From NCBI GenBank assembly GCA_041752455.1, contig JBGSWL010000012.1:1-48906 (forward strand): DNA of 48,906 bases, given 5' to 3'. A program made the position numbers and the translations under genes. Shown here piece after piece: positions 27,131 through 34,152 of this stretch (positions are counted from its first letter, which is position 1; each line of letters opens with the position of its first letter). The stretch comes from JBGSWL01 sp041752455. Its GTDB lineage: Bacteria > Pseudomonadota > Alphaproteobacteria > Rhizobiales > Rhizobiaceae. The notes beneath the pieces were generated by a model. That model was not told the origin of the DNA. It saw nothing but the letters and a program-made list of their open reading frames with translations, and did not search any database.

Positions 27131-27678
27131 TGGTCAGATTTGTCTATGCAACTCTGCTTGGCCTTGTCGGCGCTGCGGTCGTGCATGTCGTGATCATCCT
27201 GCTCCTGCCTCTGCTTGCCAATGGCACGGCATGGAACACAGTCTCCAGTCTGTCCGCCGATAGTGGCGGCCCGGTGGCCCTTGAAGCGAAAGCGCAGCCA
27301 CGACTTGCCTCAAGCTTGGACCCGCTGTTTCGCACCTTCGGGTGCACGTTCGACCTCGCCGATGGTGCGTTCCGCGTCACGTCGGATGTCCGGGTTCCGC
27401 TCTGGACGGTCGGCGTTCACGACACGAGCGCAACGGCGTTCTTTTCGGCCAATGACCGCATCGCCGCGGGGCGCCGCCTCGATATCGCCGTCGTCAATGA
27501 ATTTCAGTTACGGATCATTCGCCAGAACCCGCCCGCCGAACTTGCAAACACGATCATTGCGCCAAGTCTTGAACAGCAAGGATTCGTGGTTGTCCGGGTT
27601 TTTGCGCCCGACGACACCTGGGAACCGGTTGTCGAAAGCTTCGCCCGGTCGCTTGCCTGCAGCCCGCTCGAGCTGTGA
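27127..27678 (+). CDS. DUF1254 domain protein
   Basis: 183 residues. An N-terminal membrane segment (about 3-28) precedes the domain; motifs such as PLWTVGVHDTSATAFFSAND fit the family. The ATG at 27127 overlaps the stop of the DUF1214 gene (ATGA), so translation is probably coupled; a GTG at 27115 is also in frame. Function unknown. Confidence 0.78.
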   Translation: MMVRFVYATLLGLVGAAVVHVVIILLLPLLANGTAWNTVSSLSADSGGPVALEAKAQPRLASSLDPLFRTFGCTFDLADGAFRVTSDVRVPLWTVGVHDTSATAFFSANDRIAAGRRLDIAVVNEFQLRIIRQNPPAELANTIIAPSLEQQGFVVVRVFAPDDTWEPVVESFARSLACSPLEL

Positions 27679-27686
27679 TATTTGGA

Positions 27687-27872
27687 TCAGATGCGTGACC
27701 GGCGGCGATGACAGTCGTCATCCCCGGTCGGCTCAGGCGCATCAGCGATTTTCTCCTGCCAAACGCCTGTGAACAGCAGGATCGCTGCTGTCTGCGGCCG
27801 TTCGATCTCGACGGCTTCGGCGCGGGCCGGTCTGCAGGCTGCCTTTTCGGCAAATGATACGATCTTGGCCAT
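27687..27872 (-). CDS. Small conserved-type protein of unknown function
   Basis: 61 residues from ATG at 27872 with a perfect GGAGG six bases upstream (27883-27879). It begins MAKIVSFAEKAA and contains AAILLFTGVWQEK, a layout I recall from short rhizobial proteins of unknown function. The strong ribosome site and the convergent placement eight bases from the DUF1254 stop support it as a real gene. Confidence 0.6.
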   Translation of the reverse strand: MAKIVSFAEKAACRPARAEAVEIERPQTAAILLFTGVWQEKIADAPEPTGDDDCHRRRSRI

Positions 27873-27899
27873 GGCGAACCTCCGCATGCCGGCACCGGG

Positions 27900-27933
27900 T
27901 TAACATGAAGTTACTTGGTTAACGCTTCGCTAA
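27900..27933. promoter_or_regulatory. Two tandem near-consensus CtrA boxes
   Basis: TTAA-N7-TTAC at 27900-27914 and TTAA-N7-CTAA at 27919-27933, each one base off the CtrA consensus TTAA-N7-TTAA. They lie between the divergent small gene (start 27872) and the DUF2336 gene (start 27958), close enough to control either. The motifs are seen; binding is inference. Confidence 0.4.
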
Positions 27934-27957
27934 CGGTTCCGGCTTATGATGTGAGGC

Positions 27958-28818
27958 ATGAGCGAGCAAAAAATTGTCACGATCGTTTGCGAGGCCGCCG
28001 AGGCCTTTGCCTCTAGCACCAAGGTCGGTGCCACCGACGCGGCGCGTCTCTCGCGGCTCGTCACAGCCCAGTTTGATCGCTTGGCCGACGTGGACCAACT
28101 GCGGGTCGCAGGCATCCTCGCTCGCGCGCCTGAACTTCCCGACGCGATCCTCGATCATCTGGTCGGCGTTCCCGCCATGGTCATCGCGCCGTTTGCTGCG
28201 TTGTCGCCCGCCCTTGGTGACGAGCGTTTGCTGGAATTGGTTGAACGCCACGGAGCGGGACCCGTCTCGCGCGCCATTGCCCGGCGTACCCCGATTTCCC
28301 GAACTGTCAGCGACGCGCTGCGAACCTTGTGCGATCCGGCCACCGATCGCGCGCTTGAACTTCGCCAGCGCCCGCTCCCGGGCATACGGCAGACGGCCAT
28401 ACCGGCGCTCATGTTTGCGGCCCTCGATACCGGGACCGAACAACGTCTGATCGGGTACTTGACCGAGGGAGACTACGGCCTGTTCGAAACCGCCCTCGCC
28501 GACCGGCTCGGCCTTGCCATCGCCAGCGCGCGGGCGATTTGCGACGATCCGATGTCGCGCAATTTCCTCTACGCCATGCGTCTTGCGGGCTTTTCGCTGA
28601 AGGGCGCCTCCGATGTCTTTGAAGCGTTGCATCCCTCGTCGCGCTTTGACGAGCGCATCGCGACGGAGTTCGCCCGCGCCTATCGCCTGGTCGATGATGC
28701 CGCCGCAGCGCAAAAGGTTGAACGTTGGCGCCTTGAAGACGCCGCGAGCCGAGCCCGCACTGCCGACAACACCGACGCGCGGATCGTGCCAACCGGATCG
28801 CGAGCCGTCATCCGCTGA
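27958..28818 (+). CDS. DUF2336 domain protein
   Basis: 286 residues, almost all alpha-helical with short helix pairs that read like HEAT repeats (VDQLRVAGILARAPELPDAI, then repeats with PISRTVSDAL). DUF2336 proteins are restricted largely to alphaproteobacteria and have no firm function. Two CtrA-like boxes lie in its upstream region. It converges with the DUF1491 gene, leaving six bases between stops. Confidence 0.85.
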   Translation: MSEQKIVTIVCEAAEAFASSTKVGATDAARLSRLVTAQFDRLADVDQLRVAGILARAPELPDAILDHLVGVPAMVIAPFAALSPALGDERLLELVERHGAGPVSRAIARRTPISRTVSDALRTLCDPATDRALELRQRPLPGIRQTAIPALMFAALDTGTEQRLIGYLTEGDYGLFETALADRLGLAIASARAICDDPMSRNFLYAMRLAGFSLKGASDVFEALHPSSRFDERIATEFARAYRLVDDAAAAQKVERWRLEDAASRARTADNTDARIVPTGSRAVIR

Positions 28819-28824
28819 ACGGGT

Positions 28825-29193
28825 TCAGCCGACTGCGACCGAGATGAGCGCCGCATCCGGCTGTTGCCAGTTTTCGATTTCGACAAGCCAGAAGTCCGGA
28901 TCGAACCGGGCCTCCGACGCGAGGAAGGCTTCGAGTGCCACATCGTCGGTGATCTGAGCGGACAGCATGAAGAGACGCCCGCCGATTGCGCCGTCCATCG
29001 CATCATCATCGGCCGCCGATTGCATCGCTGGCGCGTAGAAGCGGAACCCGCCGATGCGCGGTTCGCGAAACAGCACATGCACGGCGCCCGATTGTGGTGA
29101 TCCGCGACGCGCCACATAGGCAAAAGCGCCCGCCCCTTCGGCCTGGCGCACCAGAGCCGCGATGAAGAACGATGAGGCGAGCCGTGCGGCCAT
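28825..29193 (-). CDS. DUF1491 family protein
   Basis: 122 residues. N-terminal RLASSFFIAALVRQAEGAG followed by FAYVARRGSPQSGAVHVLF matches the alphaproteobacterial DUF1491 family. Function unknown. It starts two bases after the stop of the peptidoglycan-binding protein gene and is probably in the same transcript. Confidence 0.88.
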   Translation of the reverse strand: MAARLASSFFIAALVRQAEGAGAFAYVARRGSPQSGAVHVLFREPRIGGFRFYAPAMQSAADDDAMDGAIGGRLFMLSAQITDDVALEAFLASEARFDPDFWLVEIENWQQPDAALISVAVG

Positions 29194-29195
29194 GA

Positions 29196-30089
29196 TCAGT
29201 CGATCAGGCCGACCGCGATCATCTTCTCGATCAGCGCCGGCGTGATCTCGCCGGTTGTCTCAAGCCGGAAAAGCGACTGGAACTCGCGGATGGCAGCGCT
29301 GGTCTGGCTACCGGAGCGACCATCGACGACGATATCCAGGTTGCCGAATGCCCGAAGGCCGGCCTGAACCTTCATGACCATCGGGTCGGCTTCCACAACC
29401 GGCGCAGCGGCAGTCGGCGGCGCAAAGCGCACGGGTTCCGGCGCTCCGGAAATGACCGGTGCGGGAACTGGAACCTGCGTTGTGGTTTCGACCGGTCGTG
29501 TGCGGGGTATCGCTGCGGTCACCAGTGCATTGTTGCGAAGGCTGGTCAAAAGATCGGTCATCGGCAATTCAATGCCGGCAAGGCCGACCGCCGTCTTGTA
29601 GGATTCGATGGCAGCACGGGTGCGCGGCCCGTCGAGGCCGTCGATCTTGCCGTCATAGTGCCCGAGTCTGGTCAGCAGTTCCTGCAGCTCGGCGCGCACC
29701 GGCACCGGTTGCGGGGCGGCCGCAGCTTCGATCTGGCTGGCAACGTCATCGGTTGCAGCGCTCGGCAGCGGCTGCGCCTGGTCGTTTGCATTGGAAAAGA
29801 CGATCCGCGTCACGGGACGTTCCGGTGTGCCGGGTATGGGCATTTGCCCGCCTTGTGCCAATTGGCCGCCCGGATTCGGCTCCGCCATCCGTGTCTGGAA
29901 GAATGCCGAAGGATGCCGCTGGTCCTGAAATGCCAATGCATTGAGGCTCGCATAGGCGCCGACCACGCTTGCGGCGAGACCCCACCCGACCAACGCCGGA
30001 TTCCGGGCCACGACGTTACGGGCAAGGCCCGCGAGTGTCGCGAGCATGCCGCCTTCTTCATCATCATCAACCAAATCGTAGCGATTCAT
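29196..30089 (-). CDS. Membrane-anchored peptidoglycan-binding protein
   Basis: 297 residues. Cytoplasmic acidic N-terminus, one membrane segment (about 33-52), a Pro/Ala-rich linker, and two PG_binding_1 domains (about 137-180, with LTRLGHYDGKIDGLDGPRTR, and 240-295, with GNLDIVVDGRSGSQTSAAIR). Such domains bind cell-wall peptide stems or chains. Its start lies 23 bases inside the end of the upstream histidine kinase gene, so translation is coupled; with DUF1491 the three form an operon. Confidence 0.87.
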   Translation of the reverse strand: MNRYDLVDDDEEGGMLATLAGLARNVVARNPALVGWGLAASVVGAYASLNALAFQDQRHPSAFFQTRMAEPNPGGQLAQGGQMPIPGTPERPVTRIVFSNANDQAQPLPSAATDDVASQIEAAAAPQPVPVRAELQELLTRLGHYDGKIDGLDGPRTRAAIESYKTAVGLAGIELPMTDLLTSLRNNALVTAAIPRTRPVETTTQVPVPAPVISGAPEPVRFAPPTAAAPVVEADPMVMKVQAGLRAFGNLDIVVDGRSGSQTSAAIREFQSLFRLETTGEITPALIEKMIAVGLID

Positions 30090-31608
30090 GATCGGTGCCT
30101 CCGGCTTGTTTCCTGGGGACTGCGTGCAGTGGTGTCACGACAGACGAATGGCTCTGCGCGTGAAAGGGGATCGCGACGGTCACGCAGGTTCCGACATCGC
30201 GCTCGCTTTCGATCTCGAACGTCCCGTCTTGCAGGCGCACGAGACCCTTGACCAGCGCAAGGCCGAGACCGGTGCCTTCGCAACTGCGGGTGTAGGAATT
30301 GTCGACCTGCGTGAACGGTTGTCCCACGGTCTCCAATTCGTCGGCGCTCATGCCGATGCCCGTATCGGCGACCTGGATGAACAGCGACTGATCGCTCACC
30401 TTGGCGTCAACGGTCACGCAGCCGCGCTCCTGCGTGAACTTGACGGCATTCGACAGCAGGTTGATCAGGATCTGCTTGACGGCACGACGGTCCGCAACGG
30501 CCAGAGCGAGATCGTCGGGCATGCGCACATTCAGATGAATGTCCTTTGCCGAAGCGCGGGTCGCAACCATCGCCACAGCTTCGCGAACCGTTGCCGCAAG
30601 GTCGAACGGCTCACGGTTGACCGTGTAGTGGCCGGCCTCGATCTTGGAAACGTCGAGAATGGTGTTGACGATCGACAAGAGGTGCGTTCCCGCATTGTGG
30701 ATCAACTCGACATATTCGCGCTTGCGCGCATCCGGCATCAGCGCGATCAGGTCGCTGCGCAGGATGTCCGAAAAGCCGATGATCGCATTGAGCGGCGTGC
30801 GCAATTCGTGGCTTGCCATGGCCAGATACTGCTGCGCTGCCGCCTGCGCGGACGGCGCTTGAGCGACCGGTGCTGTGTTCGCTGCTTCGGAGCGGTCCGC
30901 AAACGCCAGGCCGATGGTGCCATCAGCCAAAGGCGACAAGTGCGCGGTCACCTGCCGGAACGACTGGGCTTTGCCGATTGTCGCCCCGTCGAGCCGGATT
31001 GTGGTTGTCGTCGGGTGGCCTTCTGCTGTTTCTCCAAGGGCGTTCAGCCATGAAATCCGGTCGTTGACATGAACCAGGTTGACGACGATCGCGCCGATGG
31101 AAAGACCGGGGATGAGCGGTGCGTTCCCCGCATGGATCACCGATCCGCTGGCGCTTAGAACCATGCCCGGCTTTGATGATGGTGTGGCGGGCTGCGCTGC
31201 CGCGTCGGCGCCGGTTTGGCTGTCAACTGCGGCTGGTGCCGACATGATCATGGTCCAGAGCGCCATGAGGGCCGCAAAGATCAGCATCACGATCAACGGG
31301 TGATCGGCTGCAAAAATCGCGGCGCAGGCTGCGGCCAGTATGTGGATGAGTGGCGCAACCAGCCCTCGCCCGAGGCCCGCGCGCAGGAAGAGCAGCGCGG
31401 CGACACAGGCGCAAGCCAGGGCGGCAGCGACCGGCGCTGCTTCGCCCATGGCCGGAAAGAGAACGATGCCTGCAAGCGCGATGGCGGCAGAAGCGGTTCC
31501 GATGATCGCCACGGCGGCCGACGAACGCTGCTCGCCAGTGAGCGCAACGCGCCAGCTGGCGGCCAATCGAGCCTTGGTGAATTGATCCGGAATGGAACGC
31601 GCAAACAT
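30067..31608 (-). CDS. Membrane sensor histidine kinase with a PAS-like middle domain
   Basis: 513 residues from ATG at 31608. Four membrane segments at about 33-50, 58-77, 83-102 and 105-124 with almost no periplasmic loop, suggesting it senses the membrane or an internal signal. A degraded PAS-like region (about 165-240) is followed by HisKA with His267 (MASHELRTPLNAIIGFSDIL) and HATPase with DTGIGM and GTGLGLALVKGLV. The H-box is of the PleC/DivJ/PdhS type. No regulator gene is adjacent. It heads an operon with the peptidoglycan-binding protein and DUF1491. Confidence 0.9.
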   Translation of the reverse strand: MFARSIPDQFTKARLAASWRVALTGEQRSSAAVAIIGTASAAIALAGIVLFPAMGEAAPVAAALACACVAALLFLRAGLGRGLVAPLIHILAAACAAIFAADHPLIVMLIFAALMALWTMIMSAPAAVDSQTGADAAAQPATPSSKPGMVLSASGSVIHAGNAPLIPGLSIGAIVVNLVHVNDRISWLNALGETAEGHPTTTTIRLDGATIGKAQSFRQVTAHLSPLADGTIGLAFADRSEAANTAPVAQAPSAQAAAQQYLAMASHELRTPLNAIIGFSDILRSDLIALMPDARKREYVELIHNAGTHLLSIVNTILDVSKIEAGHYTVNREPFDLAATVREAVAMVATRASAKDIHLNVRMPDDLALAVADRRAVKQILINLLSNAVKFTQERGCVTVDAKVSDQSLFIQVADTGIGMSADELETVGQPFTQVDNSYTRSCEGTGLGLALVKGLVRLQDGTFEIESERDVGTCVTVAIPFHAQSHSSVVTPLHAVPRKQAGGTDHESLRFG

Positions 31609-31793
31609 GGGCAAATCCTGCACGCACACACTCGCGCGCCTTCAGCAAGGTTTGCGCCCGAGACTTTACCAATGCCTAAACCTTAACGCCTCCGGGGGCG
31701 GTCTTGCGGCCGCAAGCGCCCTATCCACCCCAACAGTTGGCGCTATGGTTAACGGTGCGTATCAGCTGGCAAGTATGCGAAATGCCGGTGTTT

Positions 31794-31822
31794 TTGTGCC
31801 ATGTGGCAAATTTGCGTATAAT
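31794..31822 (+). promoter_or_regulatory. Sigma-70-like promoter of the DUF5330 gene
   Basis: A perfect -10 TATAAT at 31817-31822 lies 17 bases after TTGTGC at 31794-31799, reading toward the gene at 31906. The whole divergent stretch 31609-31905 is otherwise non-coding; it contains two TTAAC motifs (near 31683 and 31749) without a second CtrA half-site, and a TGCATGC tandem repeat near 31864-31879. Confidence 0.45.
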
Positions 31823-31905
31823 TTGAAGCAATTGCGGGCACCGGTCGGGACCCGGTTTTCACCTGCATGCTGCATGCTGCCTTCGGGTATCAAAGGGACC
31901 GATTC

Positions 31906-32262
31906 ATGATCCGATTCGTCATACGGGCAGCCTTCTGGAGCTTTCTGGCTCTTGCCGCGCTTCCGAGCATTGTCGGCGGGCAACCGGAAACCGGAACCGG
32001 CAGCGCTGCCGCGACATCAATGGCCACGATGGAAGCCACATTCCACGCGGCCCGGTTCGCCGGCGGTATTGCAAGTGACCTCGGCAGCCTTTGCGAGCGA
32101 AACGGCGCCGTCTGCGAAAGCGGTCGCGCCCTTGCGGAAGTCGCTGCCGAACGCGCCCGCCAGGGCCTCGTCATCGCTGCAGGCGCGATCGACCGGATCA
32201 GCGTCGACGATGCCACGACCGGTTCAACCACATCCTACCCCATCCCCGCTGCCCGCCCCTGA
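31906..32262 (+). CDS. DUF5330 family small secreted or anchored protein
   Basis: 118 residues from ATG at 31906 with AAAGGG eight bases upstream. N-terminal hydrophobic segment (MIRFVIRAAFWSFLALAALP), then a short domain with SDLGSLCERNGAVCESGRAL carrying a conserved cysteine pair, as in the DUF5330 family of Rhizobiales. Function unknown. sufE follows 83 bases downstream. Confidence 0.8.
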   Translation: MIRFVIRAAFWSFLALAALPSIVGGQPETGTGSAAATSMATMEATFHAARFAGGIASDLGSLCERNGAVCESGRALAEVAAERARQGLVIAAGAIDRISVDDATTGSTTSYPIPAARP

Positions 32263-32345
32263 GCCCTTCGCGGCATATCGGTTGCAGCCTTGCGAGCCTG
32301 CCGCTGCCGACCTAGGTAGGTGTTTCAGCGGGCGGCCAGGATTTC

Positions 32346-32768
32346 ATGACAACTGACATTGCGACGATCATCGACGACTTTGCGCTTCTCGACGACTGGG
32401 AAGACCGCTACCGCTACGTCATCGAACTGGGCCGGGAACTGCCGCCGCTGGACGAGACGGCGCGAACGCCGGCCAACAAGGTCAATGGCTGCGCATCGCA
32501 GGTCTGGCTGAGCAGCAATGCCGATCCCGTCGCCGGAACCCTGTCATTTCAAGGCGATTCCGACGCCCATATCGTGCGCGGCCTCGTTGCCATCATGATC
32601 GCCGCCTTGTCGGGAAAACCGGCCGTCGAGATCGCAAGCTACGACGCGGAAGCCCTGTTGCGACGCCTCGGCCTCGACAGCCACTTGTCCGCCCAGCGCG
32701 CAAACGGTCTGCGTTCGATGGTCGGCCGCATGAAATCCGATGCGTCGGCGCTGCTCGGCAACACCTGA
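32346..32768 (+). CDS. sufE: SufE family cysteine-desulphurase sulphur acceptor
   Basis: 140 residues. The catalytic Cys49 lies in ANKVNGCASQVWL; Leu/Pro-rich LPPLDETART precedes it as in other SufE proteins. SufE accepts persulphide from SufS and hands it to the SufBCD scaffold for iron-sulphur cluster assembly. AGGA precedes the ATG. No suf operon is adjacent, which is common for this stand-alone form in Rhizobiales. It converges with the DUF6456 gene. Confidence 0.93.
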   Translation: MTTDIATIIDDFALLDDWEDRYRYVIELGRELPPLDETARTPANKVNGCASQVWLSSNADPVAGTLSFQGDSDAHIVRGLVAIMIAALSGKPAVEIASYDAEALLRRLGLDSHLSAQRANGLRSMVGRMKSDASALLGNT

Positions 32769-32775
32769 CGCCCGC

Positions 32776-33597
32776 TCAGCTTGATGCCATATCGGGCCGA
32801 TACCCCGGCGCACCCCACTGCCTTATGCGGCCCATTTGAGCGTCGGGAACTGCCGGATAGTAATGGCGGTCGAGCGCGCTGAGCCCGGCCTTCAGCAGGA
32901 GTTTGGCGGAACGGCGCGGCCAGCGGCGCTCCGTCTCGACCTGTTCGAGCCCCTTGAGAAAACAGCAGACATCCATCAGGACGCCGGAGAACTCAGGGCC
33001 GACCGCCATCATCGCCTTGGCGACCCTTCGCCGCGCATCCATCGCCCGTTCGCCCGATGACAACCCATCGGACGGTCCTCTGCCGCCGGCGCCAGAAAGG
33101 TGGGCTGCATCCCATGAGGATGTCACCTTCTGGCCAAGACCCGCCATTTCGAAGTCGGAGCGCAGGCGTTCGCCGGCGCGGAATTCGTCCGCGTCGAGCC
33201 AGGCCTGTTCACCGCCCATCGCCCGCGCCAGTCGCGACAGCGGCGATTCAGCGATGTTCATCGAGACCGTCTGCGCCGCGTCATCGGGGTTTGCGACAAC
33301 AACCACGATCCGGTCCTCCTCGCCTGCCTGTCGCCCCCCGGTTTGGCGCGCGAGCCAGGCCACCCCTGCATCGGTGATGCGAATGCACGCGCTTGCGTTT
33401 GCCGCCCGCACCGCACCAACAAGTTTGCGCTTGAGCGCTGTGACGAGAAGGCTCGCCGTGCAGGCCATTTCCGCCTTGCCCGGACTGACCGGGCGGAGCG
33501 TGACGCGCTCGCCATCATTGACGACAACCGCCGGTCCCTTTTGCCTCAAGAAAACGAGAAGCCGCGCAAAGCTTTTTGTATCGGGTTTGTCAGTCAC
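32776..33597 (-). CDS. DUF6456 domain protein
   Basis: 273 residues from GTG at 33597, with GGGAGA seven bases upstream and an eight-base overlap with the preceding helix-turn-helix gene. The N-terminal part (about 20-90) looks like a small winged-helix fold; the C-terminal domain (about 120-270) contains ESPLSRLARAMGGEQAWLDA and LSSGERAMDARRRVAKAM, a pattern of phage-type helix-turn-helix proteins grouped in DUF6456. Probably DNA-binding and probably working with the overlapping upstream gene; target unknown. Confidence 0.8.
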   Translation of the reverse strand: MTDKPDTKSFARLLVFLRQKGPAVVVNDGERVTLRPVSPGKAEMACTASLLVTALKRKLVGAVRAANASACIRITDAGVAWLARQTGGRQAGEEDRIVVVVANPDDAAQTVSMNIAESPLSRLARAMGGEQAWLDADEFRAGERLRSDFEMAGLGQKVTSSWDAAHLSGAGGRGPSDGLSSGERAMDARRRVAKAMMAVGPEFSGVLMDVCCFLKGLEQVETERRWPRRSAKLLLKAGLSALDRHYYPAVPDAQMGRIRQWGAPGYRPDMASS

Positions 33598-34048
33598 GGG
33601 TTGTCTCCCGGATACCGATGGAAAACGCGATCCGGACGATTTCCTCGACCTTGGCGATGATCCGGTCAAAGTCCGCATCTTCGCGCATGTCCTCGATCAG
33701 GTGGCAGGCATGGACAACCGTGCTCTTGTTGCGCGCAAAACCTGCGGCGACATCCGCCATTTTGACCCCGAGGGTGACGTGGGCGACATACATGCCGATC
33801 TGACGGATCCGGGCGATGTCGGTTGCGCTCCTGTTAGGCGCGCGCAGTTGGCGCCCGCAAACGGAAAACACCGAGGCAAGAAGGTCGATCACGCCATCGC
33901 AGGCAGCAATGGCCGCAGCCTCACCGTCAATGGCCTGCGGCCGCCTCGAGGGTTCCCGAACCGGATCCCCGTTGCCCGACAATCGTCGACCGGCAGGCGC
34001 CATCTTCGGCATGAACAACGGGGGAAACGGCTTTTCATGGACCAGCAT
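33590..34048 (-). CDS. DnaA-domain-IV-like helix-turn-helix protein
   Basis: 152 residues. ATG at 34048 has a perfect AGGAGG seven bases upstream. The C-terminal half (about 65-135) reads ATDIARIRQIGMYVAHVTLG, then an FARNKSTVVHACHLIED box that resembles the DnaA box-recognition motif of DnaA domain IV. No AAA+ ATPase domain is present. It is likely a transcription or replication-linked DNA-binding protein; such genes occur with DUF6456 partners in Rhizobiales. The transposon inserted just upstream of its ribosome site, between 34106 and the next gene. Confidence 0.78.
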   Translation of the reverse strand: MLVHEKPFPPLFMPKMAPAGRRLSGNGDPVREPSRRPQAIDGEAAAIAACDGVIDLLASVFSVCGRQLRAPNRSATDIARIRQIGMYVAHVTLGVKMADVAAGFARNKSTVVHACHLIEDMREDADFDRIIAKVEEIVRIAFSIGIRETTRD

Positions 34049-34106
34049 TCAAAGACCTCCTGAAAGGAATATCTTCATATACCGGAACAGCCGATCATCA
34101 ATAAGG

Positions 34107-34114
34107 ATTTATTT
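34107..34114. repeat. Left 8-bp target-site duplication
   Basis: ATTTATTT immediately outside the left inverted repeat, identical to 37455-37462. Eight bases is the usual target duplication of the IS1595 family, and the perfect match suggests a fairly recent insertion. Confidence 0.9.
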
Positions 34115-34139
34115 CCGCATATTGTACTTTACGTACCCA
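34115..34139 (+). repeat. Left terminal inverted repeat
   Basis: 25 bp starting CCGCATATTG at the outer tip and ending ACGTACCCA. Pairs with 37430-37454 with two mismatches. The ribosome site of the RelA/SpoT gene (AAGGGG) begins at its inner edge, so transcription of that gene must start within the repeat or in flanking host DNA. Confidence 0.9.
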
Positions 34140-34152
34140 AGGGGATATGATC

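Noticed and set aside
31864..31879. TGCATGC tandem repeat in the leader of the DUF5330 gene
   Set aside because: Too short to support a riboswitch or operator call.
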